Shown here piece by piece: positions 10,100 through 19,189 of a stretch of 26,049 bases of DNA. Made by a program: the position numbers and the translations under genes. Below the pieces are notes generated by a model, which saw only the letters and a list, made by a program, of their open reading frames with translations, was not told the DNA's origin and ran no database searches. Each line of letters starts with the position of its first letter. Position 1 is the stretch's first letter. This DNA is from Larix sibirica. Lineage: Eukaryota > Streptophyta > Pinopsida > Pinales > Pinaceae. Where the stretch lies: positions 131,494-157,542 of the forward strand of contig NWUY0300005471.1 in NCBI GenBank assembly GCA_004151065.3, given 5' to 3'.

Positions 10100-12064
10100 T
10101 ACCTTGTCCAACCATCATCTCTTTCATTCTTTTAAACTCAAAAATTTGGAGGAAATGGTGAGTATAATGACCAAACCCACCACATAATTCTCAATGGAAA
10201 TTGGTCTATAGGTCATTTTTTCTTTAGTTGGTTATTGTAGCTAGTGTTCTAATTCTAGTTTCCCATGTTAGCAATATTGCCCCAAGCATTATTATTTGGT
10301 TTAGGGGCATCGGTCCCCAAATCCTATGAATATTTTTGTGCTTTGTTCTTACCTTTCGTTTTCAAATTATTTTGTGGATTGGATAGAGTTATCATGATTA
10401 AGTGCTCAAATGCTTGTGTTTGTTGAGCCAATGAAATTTGGATAAAATTGAAACCTACTCGTCGTGATGAGTTTTGTGGTGTTGGGGGGACAGATAATGG
10501 GAAATATAGATTTGTTTGTGGGGATCATCCATATGGATTTGACATATATTAGGATGTTTATTTGCTTCCACTATTCTATTAGGGATTATATGGAAGGACT
10601 TAGGTGTTAGGGGGTACATGGGTCCTAAGAGGGGCATGTTGGGACCTGCATGTGATGGGAGTGATCCACTATGTGTATTTGTTGGAGAATTATAAGGCAT
10701 GTTGTAATGTCCAAATGTTGGTTGTCCATACAGAGTGTTGGAATTATCATGCGAGGTATTGAATCCACTATAATGGTTAACATAATGACTAGATCCATAT
10801 GGGATTGAGCGGTCTTGTCAGTTAGTAATGTTCCCCATGGCCCCTATTAATCCATCAATGGCATGAGATGCATCGAGAACATATCTTTCAAAAGGATGGG
10901 GGAGAGGAGAATTAGGAAGGATTGTGTATAAATAACTCGACTGAGCATTGATTAGGTCAAAATGTTTTATTTTGAGGATTAATTCAAATTCTGTTTGAGG
11001 TATTGTGGTTGATACATATTTGGCTATCAAAGATAAAAGATATTTCAAAAACAATTCCAAGAGGATTTTATCTTTTACTTCAATCTTACATCATCTTTGT
11101 CATTGATGTCATTTGTGAATACGATCCACGATGTGGGTAGAGGTTGTTTGGTAGAATTCAGTGAGGATTTCTACCTCATGGTGGAGGATTGGTAGCTGAA
11201 AGAAAGTAAGAAATGAATTTTAAAAGACTAAAGTGCATATTTTACCCACTGCCTTTATTTGTATATCATTTAGATTATGGATCGATGTGGGTTCTTTGAA
11301 ACAACCTAAGTTGGATGGTGTTTTCAATAATGTTGTTTGAATAACATCATAAATGAAAATCATAACATGGTTGATAAGTCTTTTCCCAATCCTCCCTCAA
11401 ACTTAGGAATATGATAGGTTAATCTTGACTTGCTTATAAAGTGATTAAATATAACATTGATTTGGTCAATAATGGGTTTGTTGTAAGTGGTCTACAGACC
11501 CATGGTTTTGTGTAACCCGTAGTATTTTCTCATGGTTTTACCTTGTGATGAATCCTATTTAAAGGCTTGAGTAACTCCATTCTAAGATTCCAAAAGTGGT
11601 CGATGATGGAAGCAACCAAGACTAATATATCTCTAATTGGTGACTTTTTCCCTATATAGAGTTTCCATGGTAAAAACATTTTACCTCTTATGTGCTTGTT
11701 TTTGTGCATTATTATTATTTTCTAACTGAATAGTTGAGGGAAGCTTCATCAACACTGGTGGCTAAGCTAGATCATGTAAAATAGGATCGTTGGTTAGTTT
11801 CATGGGATCTTGGAAGTTTAACAAAGCCATGTATGGGAGATTCAAGACACAAGTGGGAGGGGGAGGTGGTGATGGTACACCTAGTCCCACCATTGGTGAT
11901 GTTGGTTGAATATGTGGGATAAACAATGGTGAATTCATAGGAGATCCTAAAATTTGGGATTCTAGTTGAGTATGAGTACTGGGGGTTGAGGAGTTCTTAG
12001 GAGAATTCAACGAGCTTAACAAGGATGATCCAAGAATATTAGAACCCACCAATGTTTCACCCAA
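10100..12064 (-). pseudogene. gag: gag of element C, degenerate
   Basis: The N-terminal segment (12064-11762) is rich in Ser, Pro and Thr, includes PSPPPPPTC, and ends with KLTNDPILHDLA, a recognisable plant gag opening. After about 330 bases in changing frames comes IPKFEGG (about 11400). A core segment follows with FFQLPILHHEVEILTEF and QTTSTHIVDRIHK, and then 11060-10818 (LLSLIAKYVSTTIPQ, SSYLYTILPNSPLPHPF), all in the order of the retrotransposon gag family. The segment 10700-10455 is Pro/His-rich. A zinc knuckle follows at about 10185-10140 (ELCGGFGHYTHHF), in which the first Cys is a TGA stop and the last Cys is Phe. The gene is broken many times. Confidence 0.72.
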
Positions 12065-12463
12065 AGCCGTGTACCAAGAGGATAATGATGGTATAAGTAT
12101 AAAATAGAAATATTAAAAGTTATCTAAATAGTGGAGGAAGTCCCTTGACTCGATGTGGATATCAAGGTGACTAGGGGTTCTCTATGATTCCTGATTATGC
12201 TTATTTTTGGACAATAAAAAAAGGCAATCTAAGGGGTTGTGATAATGCAAAATTAAATGTATAATCAAAGAAAAATATGTGATTGAGTGAGGTGCATGCG
12301 CATATGGTGTCACAAAAATAAAACATGTCCCTTTTAACCACAAGATATGTTTAATTTTTCATGTAGGGAGTAGTTTTACATGATTAATGAAATGCAAAGG
12401 CACGAAATCAACAACCCATAATTCCTGAAAATTTTTAAAACTATCACTTGGACTTGATGAAGT
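12065..12463 (-). other. Gene-free stretch upstream of C gag: leader and possible LTR edge
   Basis: There is no reading frame of note. The minus strand at 12312-12301 reads TGACACCATATG, which differs from the tRNA-Asp primer-site start TGGCGCCGT only by G-to-A changes in its first nine bases, and then diverges. If real, the bases from about 12313 to 12463 would be the inner end of an LTR of element C, cut by D at 12464. This is a weak, position-supported guess. Confidence 0.25.
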
Positions 12464-13046
12464 TGTTGGGCCTTGCAAATGTACCCTTTTTGCTATCTTT
12501 TTTCCTTGTTTTGAAGATATCTGAGTCTCTCCTTTCATTCTTTTGATACTATATCACCCATGATCCTGTGATTTTCCTTGAGTTACAACTTTGTTTGTAT
12601 ACTATGTTATTTTAACTAATAATAATGTTATTAAGTGGTTTAGTAACTGATTAAGATGACTCGCGAAGTGTTTGTGTAGAATCTCTGTTGGCAGGTTGAA
12701 AAGTTGTGATGTTGCTAGTCTTGGATGAGGATGATGGTTGATTACTCTAGTATAAATCCTTTTTGTCACTCATATCTGGTCTACGACCGATACTTGTGCA
12801 TAATGGTGAATTCATTTCCAAGGGACATATATGTGGTATTATTGAGTCAATCCCTCCATGAGGGATGCATCTTAGCTTTCACAATGATTCAATGAGTTAA
12901 TGAAAACATTTTATTAGCAATCAATTGCAACAACTTAACAAATGTATGGCTTAATGTTATACTAAGTATTGTTAGGAATGGCTTGAGAATAGGGAGATTC
13001 ACGACTGTTTTGATATTTCATTTCTCGAGATTATCATTAACAGATG

Positions 13047-13055
13047 TATAAAAGG
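13047..13055 (+). promoter_or_regulatory. TATA box in 5' LTR of element D
   Basis: TATAAAAGG is preserved exactly at the matching place in both LTRs (here and at 22676), about 583 bases from the LTR start. Its preservation in both copies and good match to plant TATA boxes support it as the promoter core for the element's transcript. Confidence 0.65.
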
Positions 13056-13218
13056 ATATTCTCTCTCAAGAAAATATGTTAGACAAGAAGGAAAGGGTGA
13101 ATAGAGCAGTATTGTAACTTCATTGTAACTTTCCTAACTTTGATAATAGGAGTACGTTGGTTTCTACATATCATTATCATGTAGATATTGAGTTGTTTCA
13201 GTAACCCTGGTCAGAGGA

Positions 13219-13234
13219 GGAAGGGCCCCCTTCC
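13219..13234 (+). other. Perfect GC-rich hairpin in the 5' LTR of D
   Basis: GGAAGGGCCCCCTTCC has two 7-base arms around CC, in otherwise AT-rich DNA. It lies about 165 bases downstream of the TATA motif, so it would be in the transcript leader and 3' end (R/U5). The 3' LTR copy at 22851-22866 has one mismatch. A role in RNA folding or 3' end formation is possible but only inferred. Confidence 0.5.
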
Positions 13235-13737
13235 CTGAGAAAGTGTTTTTACTGTGTGTTTATTTTAAATATATAGTTTACAATTAGTTAGTTCATTTGT
13301 TAATTAATTCTAAGTTGTTAGTTGTTACTGTTGTTATTACATTATTTTCATTATTAATTATTGTTGTTACTCTGCACCTTGTTAGCACTCTGTCATGATT
13401 TATTGAGTATAACATTTCTTTTACTGCAATAGATGTGTCTCTAATTATGAAGTGTGCATTTCATTTCTACAAGTGTTCTTTTTTTTTATGCAAGAGTGCT
13501 TTTACAATTAAGTATTTTCAATTCAGCAGTGTGATTTCATTTATAGCAAGAGTGTTTCAATTAGCAAGCTTTCAATTTGAGTCGTGTGAGCATATAAACA
13601 ATCAGTGCTAAAAAAGAAATTGTTGCCTACATATACCTTGCATGATAACCTTGAAATAACGAGACGCACCTTGGGTTGACAATTAATGTAAATGGATAAT
13701 TAGTTTTTTTAAAAGACAATTAAAGGCACCAAAATTT

Positions 13738-13755
13738 TGGTGTCATTTCTAGGGA
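13738..13755 (+). other. Primer-binding site of element D (decayed tRNA-Asp type)
   Basis: The site reads TGGTGTCATTTCTAGGGA, four bases after the LTR. It fits TGGCGCCGTTGCCGGGGA, the complement of the 3' end of tRNA-Asp used by Athila/Tat elements, at 12 of 18 positions. Five of the six differences are transitions (C to T or G to A). This is the main evidence for the Athila/Tat assignment. Confidence 0.75.
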
Positions 13756-13811
13756 GGTTATTGAGGGCGCAAAAGTAAAAACCTAGAATTGGCTTTAGCT
13801 ACATTGTCTCT

Positions 13812-14080
13812 GATTCTGCTGAGGATTAAGTGATAAAGATGGAAGTTAAGAACCTATGCATCCTCCACCAATATATATAGTGATATTTCCGTGGTGGACT
13901 CCCATCACCGGTGTCAGAGCATATAGAGCATGATTTAGAGTGTTTATGGTTCTATTGAGGCATGAGAAATAAAGATGGAAGGTAAGAACTTACACATCTC
14001 CATCAGTTTCCGTACTGAAATTTTTATGGTAGACTCCTGTCTCATCGGTATCAGAACATTTAGGATACATGAATATAACT
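13812..14080 (+). repeat. 136-bp direct duplication in the leader of D
   Basis: Two adjacent diverged copies are offset by 136 bases. AAAGATGGAAGTTAAGAAC at 13835 corresponds to AAAGATGGAAGGTAAGAAC at 13971. Upstream, GATTCTGCTGAGG matches GGTTCTATTGAGG; downstream, GGTGTCAGAGCATAT matches GGTATCAGAACATTT. The leader of element A has one similar block (around 4415-4330, minus strand). The duplication therefore arose in the D lineage, or A lost one copy. Confidence 0.7.
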
Positions 14081-15950
14081 ATGAATCCTATAGGAAGAGG
14101 AATACCCCCAAAAAATAACAATACTACAGGTAGAGGAGGCCGAGGTCAAAAAGATCAAGGATGAGTAATGTACATGTTTTGAAATAGCCCACATTTAGGG
14201 CTTAACAATACATACAAGAAATCATCTCAAAAGAAGAATCGGAAGCAACATCTCATAATTCCATCAGGATGGCATCTCAAGTAGGAGCGAGTATTTAGTC
14301 TTCCTCTCAATCCAATTAATCTGCAGCAGTAGGAGCCAAGACCAGGGAATTGAAAAAAGGACAAGGAAATACAGGAGGAACGATGCCACATGAATAAATC
14401 GGCCCACAATTATATCCATAAACAAAATCCTCTACAGCAACAAAAGCTGAGTTTCAAATTCTGACAGAAGGACAATGGGAAATAGGGGAATCAACACCTG
14501 AATGTCAAGGATCAAACCCTGCACACAAATCAGTTCTTGAGATATATATTCTTTTTCTAGACCAAGGAAGTATTTTTAAACCTCCTATGTCATAACGAAA
14601 GGATTCTGATCCACCACAACAGGTTCATTTTGATTACGGGATCCCTAAAGGATATTGGAGGCTGTGGGAAAAAATGGCCATACCAACATCTACGATTGAA
14701 TTTCCAATTGTTGACACTAATTGGGGTGTGCCAATGAATCATATTTCCCTATCATCCCTTCCCAACTTCAATGGTATAGTCGTTGAATGCCTTGGCACCT
14801 TTCTTTTTGATTTGGATGCTTTATGCCAAAGTTATGACTATACCACGAACCTTCAAAAATTGAATCTATTTCCTTCTGCTTTGAAGGGAGCAACATTAAG
14901 GTGGTTCATGGGGCTTGGTGGCGGAACCACGACCTCATGGGATGATATGAAGCAATCCCTTCTTGAAAAATACTATGATTATTGTAGATCACAAGAATTG
15001 AGAGAATAAATATTCAAAAAGACCCAACAAGAAGAAAAAAATTTGAAGGATTAGATTGAGCGCTTTCAGTACAATCTATAGAGATCCCCACATGCTACCC
15101 TAGGAAAGGGTATTCTAAAAACAATTCCGATTCGAGGAATGAGAGAAGAATGGTTGGATATTGTGAATTTAATGGGAAAATGAGACATTTCAAAAGAAAT
15201 CTATGATGCAATTTGTGAACTATGCAGAAGGTTTTCAGGAGAAGCTTCCAGAAACAAACTTGAAATAGGAGACATTTCTAGCAAAGCTACAAAATCATCC
15301 AATGGAGGAGTAATATGCATGGAAATTGGTAGCATGTTAGACGATTTTAAGATTGATATCCTTAGCACATTTTCTTCACAATTGGATGTTTTTCAAGCTA
15401 AACAAAAGTATATTGAAGTTGAGAAGGCATTATCTATCCTCTGTCTACACTGCAGACGAAAACACTCTTCACAGAAATTTCCACTTAATACTATAGAAGT
15501 TTGTGAGATTTGTGAACAGGATCATCCTAAAAAATTATTCCCATCATTGCTGAGACTGAAATTAGTATATCAGGGGACCAATGAAGAAACTGATAAATCC
15601 TATTTTATATTTCCAAAGAATCCATGACAAGCTCGACCACCAGGTATGGATCAATATCCCTTCTCATTTTTTAATACCTAGATTAATCAATATAATCCTC
15701 ATCATCTGCAATTCCCCACACTTCCTTGGCATAACCCTCAACAGTTCCAATACCCTTTACCATGGTTACAATGGTCACCCAATCAATTCAAAATTCTTGA
15801 CCACAGAATTGGTGGGGACCTCCTTTCCTTGGACATCAATATGCAATGCAACCACAACTACCCACACAACAAAAACTACATATTCCTTCAAATGCAATAA
15901 TAAATGCTTATATCTTGCAACCCCAGCTACCTATACACGTTGACCCAAAC
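14081..15950 (+). pseudogene. gag: gag of element D, degenerate
   Basis: The likely original start is the ATG at 14081, giving an Arg/Gly-rich N-terminus (MNPIGRGIPPKNNN) like that of element A. The frame is then broken, and the best core is 14674-15009, with LSSLPNFNGIVVE and ATLRWFMGLGGGTTTSWDDM. It continues past a stop as a segment with IRGMREEWLDIVNLMGK and ELCRRFSGEASRNK. The part 15319-15627 carries two zinc knuckles: CLHCRRKHSSQKF (15442-15480) and CEICEQDHPKKLF (15502-15540). In both the last Cys is Phe. A Pro/Gln/Trp-rich tail continues to about 15950 in changing frames. Gag packages element RNA; this copy is inactive. Confidence 0.85.
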
Positions 15951-16269
15951 CCAAATAACAAAACGATTCAGTAAGTTGAAACATCCAATTTCCCATCCTA
16001 TTACATTACCCCTCTTGAATGCAACGATTTACACCTTAGGTATGGATGAATAATAAATTTAGAAAATACACCTGTGATTACTGAACAACGCAAAGAATAA
16101 ATCTTTGCCCCCGAAATAGAGTATTCTCACGAACAAGTTGAGTACCTCCCCCCTACTGCAATTCCTAGAGATTTAGAAATCACACAAAATGAAACAATTA
16201 CTAGTTCAATCCGACCATAGGTTGTTTCTCCTCCATACCCATAAAGGTTAGCCATAGCCAAGACACCCT

Positions 16270-16900
16270 TACATCCTGACTTTGATTTTGTGGGAGAACT
16301 ATAGAATTTGTGCATTAAAATCCCATTATTGCAATCAATTAAGGATGTGTCGATCTAAACCACAATGGTTTGTGAGTTATGTCTCAAGAAACTTGGCATA
16401 AATCCCAAAGACCCACCTACCATAAGTTTGTTAGGAAAACTATAGGACCTAATATTGGGAAAAATTACACTTGTTAAGTATGATGATCTTGGAAATCCAA
16501 TAGTTATTGTCTAGATTCAGGGACAAAATTTTTCAAACACAATGGTGGACCTTAGGGAAGCCATCAATATTATGACCAAGGAAGATTGAGAGTCACTTGG
16601 CCTTGTTAATATCATATTAAATCCTCTAGTATTATAATTGGTTGACCAATCTACCATCAGACCAAAAGGAATTTTAGAATATGTAATAATCTCTGTAGAA
16701 TCATGGGAATATCTAGCCAATTTCCTGGTACTACAAACAAAATCTCGCTTGGAGGGTCTTCCCATGGGCCTAGGAAGGCCATGGTTAGCCATGGACGACA
16801 CATACATAAGGTGTAGATAAGGAAACATGATGACTTACAATGGGGATTCTATGAAGAAACCAGTCCTTTATCTACCGTCTAAACTGAGTATGGGGTATGG
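16270..16900 (+). pseudogene. Aspartic protease of element D, degenerate
   Basis: The upstream segment, around 16280-16430, reads FDFVGEL, KIPLLQSIKDVSI and LCLKKLGINPKDPPTISLLG. The active-site segment is VDLREAINIM, where the catalytic Asp (16548-16550) is kept but the Gly of the triad is Arg (16554-16556), a one-base change. The C-terminal part, 16638-16820, has ISVESWEYLANFLVLQTKS and GLGRPWLAM. The order and sequence match the protease of element A, whose triad is intact. Several stops break the frame, and the Gly loss alone should kill activity. Confidence 0.82.
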
Positions 16901-17057
16901 GAGTCCCTTGTAGGCTACATTTGAACCTGAAGAAGGGGATGTATGACCTATCCTCACAATTGAAAAAGATCTATAATTCAAGAATTAGATAGAATATTAT
17001 TCCATTGATAGATTTATTAGCAATCCTCCGTCTGTATCCCAACCTGTTATCTAGTTA

Positions 17058-18089
17058 TTGGAAGTTGTAATAGAAAATGTTTCCCAAGAAAATCCTGCGA
17101 CGGATATTGGTGAAGAGGGTGTACCAACTACGGTTGTCCATAACAACATTCCAATAGAAATTGAACCAGGCAAAAAATTGAATATCAATTCAAATCTATC
17201 TGCTTCCCAAACTGAACAACTATTGCAAATTCCGCGTACAAAAAAAGAGGCCTTTGTGTGGGATTAGAATAATACGAAGGGTGTCCACCCAGATATATCT
17301 ACTCATCACATTTATATAAAGGAAGGTTTCCATCCTACCCATCAACCCCAAAGAAGGATGAACCTTGTCCTAAGAGACATTATTAAACAAATGTTTCAAA
17401 AATTGTTGGATGCCAATTTTGTTTACCCAATATCTAGTAGAGAATGGGTATCACCACTTGTTATTATTCCTAAGAAAAAAGGTAAATGGAGGGTCTATGT
17501 CTATTATCAGGAACTAAACAAGGCAACACAAAAAGACCACTTCCCCTTTCCATTCATCAATCAAGTCCTTGATACACTTCCATGGAAGGAGTTATTTTCC
17601 TTCCTTGATGGCTTCAATGACTACAACCAAATATAGATTGATTCTGAAGATCAAGACAAAACTACCTTCACTTGCCGTTAGATTACCTTCAGATATCGTG
17701 TCCTTCCTTTTGGTATTTGTAATGCACCTACTACTTTCTAGAGGGTTGTATTGGGAATTTTATCTTATCTAATTAATGACAATGTTGAAATATAGATGGA
17801 TGATTTTATGCCATATGGTACTTCGTTTGATGAAGAATTATCCAATCTAGAAAAAGTGCTTCAACAATGCAAACAGACCAATCTTTCCTTGGGCACAAAA
17901 AAATACCATATGATGATGATTGCAGGGGTGGTCTTGGGATATTATCTTTCTTCTGCAGGGATACAAATAGATCCATCCAAGATTGAGGTAATCCTAAAAA
18001 TTCCTATTCCACAAATGCAAAAAGGGGCACACATTTTTTGGGACATGTCGGTTACTATATTTGCTTCATTGAATTTTTTTCTAAAGTAG
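17058..18089 (+). pseudogene. pol: Reverse transcriptase of element D, degenerate
   Basis: The N-terminal linker (17058-17267) contains NIPIEIEPGKKLN, shared with A. The polymerase follows at 17358-18089: ANFVYPISSREWVSPLVII, KKKGKWRVYVYYQELNKAT, FSFLDGFNDYNQI (catalytic Asp kept) and YRVLPFGICNAPTTF. The YMDD box has lost its Tyr codon to a TAG stop (17793-17795), while Met-Asp-Asp remain. The C-terminal part has LSNLEKVLQQCKQTNLSLG and IQIDPSKIEVILKIP. The VDY motif reads VYY. At least four stops interrupt the frame, but the domain is nearly complete. Confidence 0.88.
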
Positions 18090-18391
18090 CATCTCCACTG
18101 TTTTTGTTGCTTTCTAAAGATGTACAAATTTTATGGACTGACGGTTTCCAATATGCATTTACATGATTAAATAAATAGTATTCTACAGCCCCCTGACTGG
18201 AAACTACCATTCCACATCTCTTCAGATGCCTCCAATGTTGCTATTGGAGCTGTATTGGGACAAGAGGAACAAAAGAAGGCTTATGCCATTTAATACACCA
18301 ACAAGAATTTGACTCCCGCTTTGTCAAATTATATGTTAATACAGAAGGAGTTTTTTTCCATCATTTTTGCAATTAACAAGTTTTTAGCTCT
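18090..18391 (+). pseudogene. pol: RNase H of element D, truncated
   Basis: After two stops the frame reads APDWKLPFHISSDASNVAIG, then AVLGQEEQKKAYAI, a stop, YTNKNLTPALSNYM and FAINKF. The catalytic-type SDAS motif is intact, unlike TNAS in element A. Homology ends right after INKF, at a CA microsatellite starting at 18392. In element A the same domain continues for about 30 recognisable residues and then into the integrase linker. The rest of RNase H and all of integrase are missing here. Confidence 0.82.
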
Positions 18392-18404
18392 ACACACACA
18401 CACA
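18392..18404 (+). repeat. CA microsatellite at the end of pol homology
   Basis: An (AC)6 run lies exactly where the RNase H homology of D stops. It may mark the junction of the deletion that removed integrase. The next 100 bases hold A-rich runs (for example 18480-18500) and no recognised coding sequence. Confidence 0.6.
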
Positions 18405-18510
18405 TAACTATGAAAACCCCTTTGGGGAACAGTTAGACAAATTCCAATTAAAAACCAACTTGCTAGCGATTGACATTTGTGAAAAAAAAGAAAAAAAATA
18501 TGAATAAAAA

Positions 18511-18650
18511 GTGTTGCCACTCCTTAAATAGTAGCACATTTGATAGTGTTGCAACTACTTCAGTAGTAGCATGTTTGATGTTGGTGCAACTCATTCATTA
18601 GAAGAACATTTTATATTGTCGCAATTCCTTCAGTTGTTGCACGATTACCG
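18511..18650 (+). repeat. Four-copy 35-bp tandem repeat in element D
   Basis: Four units of exactly 35 bases lie head to tail: 18511-18545, 18546-18580, 18581-18615 and 18616-18650. Each starts with a version of GTGTTGCAACTACTTCAGTA and continues with GTAGCA-like and TTTGAT-like bases. The units have diverged by substitutions only, with no length change. Unit 2 contains the short inverted repeat CTACT-TC-AGTAG. As 35 is not a multiple of three, it is not a protein repeat. Tandem repeats 3' of pol are known in plant Tat/Ogre elements. Confidence 0.8.
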
Positions 18651-19189
18651 ATTCACCGTGTTGAAAATCCTCCAAATTTAAAGGTTGTCATCTATGTTAT
18701 TCTCCATCTCCAAATATGATCGACATTAAGGTTTTCGTCACATCTACTGCTGACATCATCATGTATTTATTACGACTTCCACCAAATCTATGCCTATTGA
18801 CCATTGCTCATACCACCATCATAATCACTTGTGGTAAGTCAAAATAGGTATGATTCGTCCTTAATTCCTCATTATTTCTTAAAATAATTATAGTGTGTAG
18901 ATTTTTGTTCACCCTTCCACATCATTTTCCCATCGTCGTCCAACCAATCAGTTGGGGGGAGTGTTTGTATTACGACCTGTACCTTTTAGACACTTGCGCA
19001 TGACCATTTTTGGTACATTATTACCCAACCTATAGTATGAAACTTGCCCAATTTGAATTTCCATATTTAGAGATTACCATTCCTATTTCTACTTGCATGA
19101 ACAAACTTATTTTATGCCCATTATCGTAACCCCTTTGAGTATCAGAAAGTGTACAAGCTTGAGTAATTCACATAAATGGGGGGATTGAT
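18651..19189 (+). other. Untranslated spacer between tandem repeat and extra ORF in D
   Basis: There is no convincing protein homology in any frame; integrase motifs (HHCC zinc finger, D-D-E core) are not visible. It holds a polypurine-like copy at 18948-18960 and a second G6 run near 19179, just before the extra reading frame begins. It may be a remnant of the pol 3' region or a non-coding leader for the extra ORF. Confidence 0.5.
18948..18960 (+). other. Internal copy of the polypurine motif in D
   Basis: TCAGTTGGGGGGA is identical to the 13 bases just upstream of the 3' LTR (22078-22090). As at the true site, a TGTT follows within a few bases (GTGTTTGTATTACG). It could be a second plus-strand primer, or the scar of an earlier element end onto which the extra ORF was added. 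Confidence 0.55.

Larger units (their letters stand above)
8201..12463 (-). mobile_element. Element C: old Ty3/gypsy relic (gag, knuckles, protease)
   Basis: Minus-strand coding traces in the order gag (12064 to about 10100), zinc knuckle (about 10185), protease (about 9570-9000), and then two further knuckle-like motifs (8550-8330). Its gag and protease belong to a different plant Ty3/gypsy group from A and D, judged by the protease C-terminal part (FPHNRRVIAIDQLTHYE). No RT, RNase H or integrase is seen. It is bounded left by the LTR of B and right by the 5' LTR of D, so both neighbours probably inserted into it. The density of stops and frameshifts suggests it is the oldest element. Confidence 0.7.
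12464..13734 (+). repeat. 5' LTR of element D
   Basis: This 1271-bp LTR aligns along its length with 22093-23364. It starts TGTTGGGCC; the end corresponding to CCCCAACA in the 3' copy has decayed to CACCAAAA. It contains a TATAAAAGG motif at 13047, a perfect GC-rich hairpin at 13219-13234, and an AT-rich stretch with TTGTTATT-type repeats near 13320-13375. The primer site follows four bases after its end. Confidence 0.92.

Noticed and set aside
13909-14056. GGTGTCAGAGC and GGTATCAGAAC as primer-binding sites for initiator tRNA-Met
   Set aside because: They lie 175 or more bases from the LTR end, while a tRNA-Asp-type site lies directly after the LTR.
14227-14409. Minus-strand open stretch of 60 codons
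   Set aside because: It is antisense to the N-terminal gag region of element D.
18511-18650. CRISPR-like array
   Set aside because: The units are contiguous 35-bp tandem repeats without spacers, inside a plant retrotransposon.
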